Positions 62,923-64,000 of a stretch of DNA of 64,000 bases are shown in pieces. The position numbers and the translations under genes were made by a program. The notes under the pieces are model-generated. The model made no database searches. It was not told the DNA's origin and saw nothing but the letters and a program-made list of their open reading frames with translations. Positions within the stretch are counted from its first letter, which is position 1. Each line of letters opens with the position of its first letter. Source of the stretch: Pseudarthrobacter sp. fls2-241-R2A-127. GTDB lineage: Bacteria > Actinomycetota > Actinomycetes > Actinomycetales > Micrococcaceae. The stretch is taken from contig NZ_JARVSF010000041.1 in NCBI RefSeq assembly GCF_030209355.1, forward strand, positions 62,001 to 126,000, in the 5' to 3' direction.

Positions 62923-63507
62923 CTAGTCGATGGCCGCCATCAGCTCGACCACCCGGTCCAGGAAGGCGTCCACCTGAGATTCCTCGTAACCTTCGCGGCC
63001 AATGGCCGGGCGGAAGACCGCGCGCCGGACGCTGTCCACGCTCAGGGGCTTGTCATGCTCGAGGTAGGCGACGAGTTCGCCGCACAACCGGTCGACGTCG
63101 GCCGTGTTGTAGCTGCGGGCCTTCTTCTTGGCGGGCCGCCGGAACCGCTCGCCGTCCGGCCGGTGCAGCCGTCCGCGGAGGATGCCGGAAAGGCTGCCGA
63201 TTTCACGCAACCAGGCTTCCTCGCCGCCGGCAGCGATCAGCTCATCCCGCTCGCGGCGGGCGAAAGCGTCCTCCAGCCGGTCCAGCGCGGCGTCCACCAC
63301 GGCGGCGGAGTAGCCGCCCTTGACGGGGTCGAAGGATACGGCCCTGACGTCGGAGCTGTTGACGGGGTCCACGGCGGTCCCGGGGGTTTCCAGCGAGACC
63401 CGGGCCCGCTGGAGGAACTGGTCCACCTGCTTGGCGTTGTAGCCGTACTCACTGCGCTGTACGCGCTCAAAGGACGCAGGGATCTGCCGATGAATGTCCA
63501 ATGCCAC
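62923..63507 (-). CDS. DivIVA-domain protein
   Basis: A 194-residue protein with three DivIVA-type blocks. Each has a Y-x-x-x-x-V-D-x-x-L pattern: RSEYGYNAKQVDQFLQRA near residue 20, KGGYSAAVVDAALDRLEDAF near 65, and ARSYNTADVDRLCGELVAYL near 125, with a related GREGYEESQVDAFLDRVVEL at the end. DivIVA proteins mark cell poles and septa. The repeated short domain without a long coiled coil is unlike Wag31. A minus-strand TAAACT box (63555-63550) lies upstream. Confidence 0.85.
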   Translation of the reverse strand: MALDIHRQIPASFERVQRSEYGYNAKQVDQFLQRARVSLETPGTAVDPVNSSDVRAVSFDPVKGGYSAAVVDAALDRLEDAFARRERDELIAAGGEEAWLREIGSLSGILRGRLHRPDGERFRRPAKKKARSYNTADVDRLCGELVAYLEHDKPLSVDSVRRAVFRPAIGREGYEESQVDAFLDRVVELMAAID

Positions 63508-63655
63508 TTCGATTCCTTCAATGCTCTTCAGCCGTAGTGCTTCCGCACCAGTTTAAGGTGCCGGGGAGGGTGCAACCCGTCTGGCCCCGTTGTGTGTCAC
63601 GTTGGCCCGCGCGGGGCCGTTGTTTGTTCGCTGCCCCCGCGCCGGAGGGCGTGCC

Positions 63656-64000
63656 TCAGGCCCCCGCCACGAGTCCGTACAGGATGAACGCCACGGGTGA
63701 GGCGAAGACGATGGAGTCCAGCCGGTCCATCACGCCGCCGTGGCCGGGCAAGATGCTGCTCATGTCCTTGACCCCGAGTTCTCGCTTGACCATGGATTCG
63801 GCCAGATCCCCGGCAGTGGATGCGGCCACGGTTCCCACTGCGAGGACCACGCCTACCCACCACGGCTTGTCCAACACGAAGATGGCTGCCAGGACGCCGA
63901 TCAGCATGGCGCCGGCCGCCGATCCGGCGAACCCCTCCCAGGACTTCTTGGGGCTGATCTTGGGCGCCATGGGATGCTTCCCGATGGACGCACCCACCAG
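63656..64000 (-). CDS. cdsA: Phosphatidate cytidylyltransferase, C-terminal part (cut by window edge)
   Basis: 115 C-terminal residues of CdsA, which makes CDP-diacylglycerol for phospholipid synthesis. Seen: GKHPMAPKISPKKSWEGF and GDLAESMVKRELGVKD..PGHGGVMDRLDS, which together hold the family S-x(27)-D-x-x-x-S-x-x-K-R-x-x-x-K-D signature with the catalytic Asp residues, plus the last membrane helices. Its place upstream of dxr is conserved. The region 63508-63655 before the DivIVA gene holds no gene. Confidence 0.93.
   Translation of the reverse strand: MVGASIGKHPMAPKISPKKSWEGFAGSAAGAMLIGVLAAIFVLDKPWWVGVVLAVGTVAASTAGDLAESMVKRELGVKDMSSILPGHGGVMDRLDSIVFASPVAFILYGLVAGA

Noticed and set aside
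1-64000. tRNA, rRNA, CRISPR arrays, insertion sequences or phage genes
   Set aside because: I saw no cloverleaf with CCA-type end, no regularly spaced identical repeats with unique spacers, and no transposase or integrase motif. The 28-bp array at 36937-36998 is too short and too diverged to be CRISPR and lacks spacers.

Overview
The window looks like a chromosomal segment of a high-GC Gram-positive actinobacterium, most likely Micrococcaceae (Arthrobacter/Pseudarthrobacter-like). This is inferred from the C/G-ending codons, the actinobacterial order of the housekeeping genes, a long Pro/Gly-rich IF-2 N-terminus, a DUF222-HNH protein, and many promoters with a TAnnnT box 6-8 nt before a start codon (leaderless type). 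I saw no rRNA, tRNA, CRISPR array, transposase or phage gene. Both ends cut a gene: a molybdoenzyme on the left and cdsA on the right.

The backbone is a minus-strand housekeeping series. Read from right to left it runs cdsA, a DivIVA-like protein, dxr, rseP-like site-2 protease, ispG, GNAT, proS, TSUP transporter, rimP, nusA, ylxR, infB, rbfA, truB, ribF, rpsO, pnp and an M16 peptidase. It covers isoprenoid (MEP) synthesis, translation and ribosome maturation, tRNA modification, flavin cofactors and RNA decay.

Accessory modules, often on the plus strand, interrupt it. 1-5 kb: molybdoenzyme divergent from moaA-moaD, a DUF222-HNH protein, and a DUF1579-like protein with a coding tandem repeat. 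9.5-11.7 kb: kynA-kynU (tryptophan to kynurenine/anthranilate). 14.6-18.1 kb: aminotransferase, thioredoxin, guanine-deaminase-like enzyme and ScyD/ScyE-like secreted protein between truB and rbfA. 24-27 kb: DUF4439, VIT/CCC1 transporter and an antibiotic-kinase-like protein. 30-33 kb: ABC exporter with its own TetR. 35-37 kb: SatD-like HTH protein with a membrane partner and an AT-rich array of 28-bp repeats. 39.6-41 kb: lipase-maturation-factor-like membrane protein.

From 41 to 54 kb lies a branched-chain amino acid module. Lrp is divergent from the E1alpha-E1beta-E2 2-oxoacid dehydrogenase; TetR is divergent from methylcrotonyl-CoA carboxylase beta and alpha, acyl-CoA dehydrogenase, CoA-transferase A/B, MaoC hydratase and a CitE-like lyase. 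Together these can take leucine to acetyl-CoA and acetoacetyl-CoA. From 56 to 62 kb two acetate-type Na+/solute symporters flank a LytS/LytTR two-component system. The three divergent promoter regions of these catabolic genes (49.2, 53.6 and 58.3 kb) each hold a TGTGA-N6-TCACA-like site, which suggests shared cAMP-Crp/GlxR control.

The least explained signals are the 28-bp phased repeat array upstream of the SatD-like gene, a 167-bp near-continuous hairpin between infB and rbfA, and a repeat/inverted-repeat cluster between proS and the ABC exporter.
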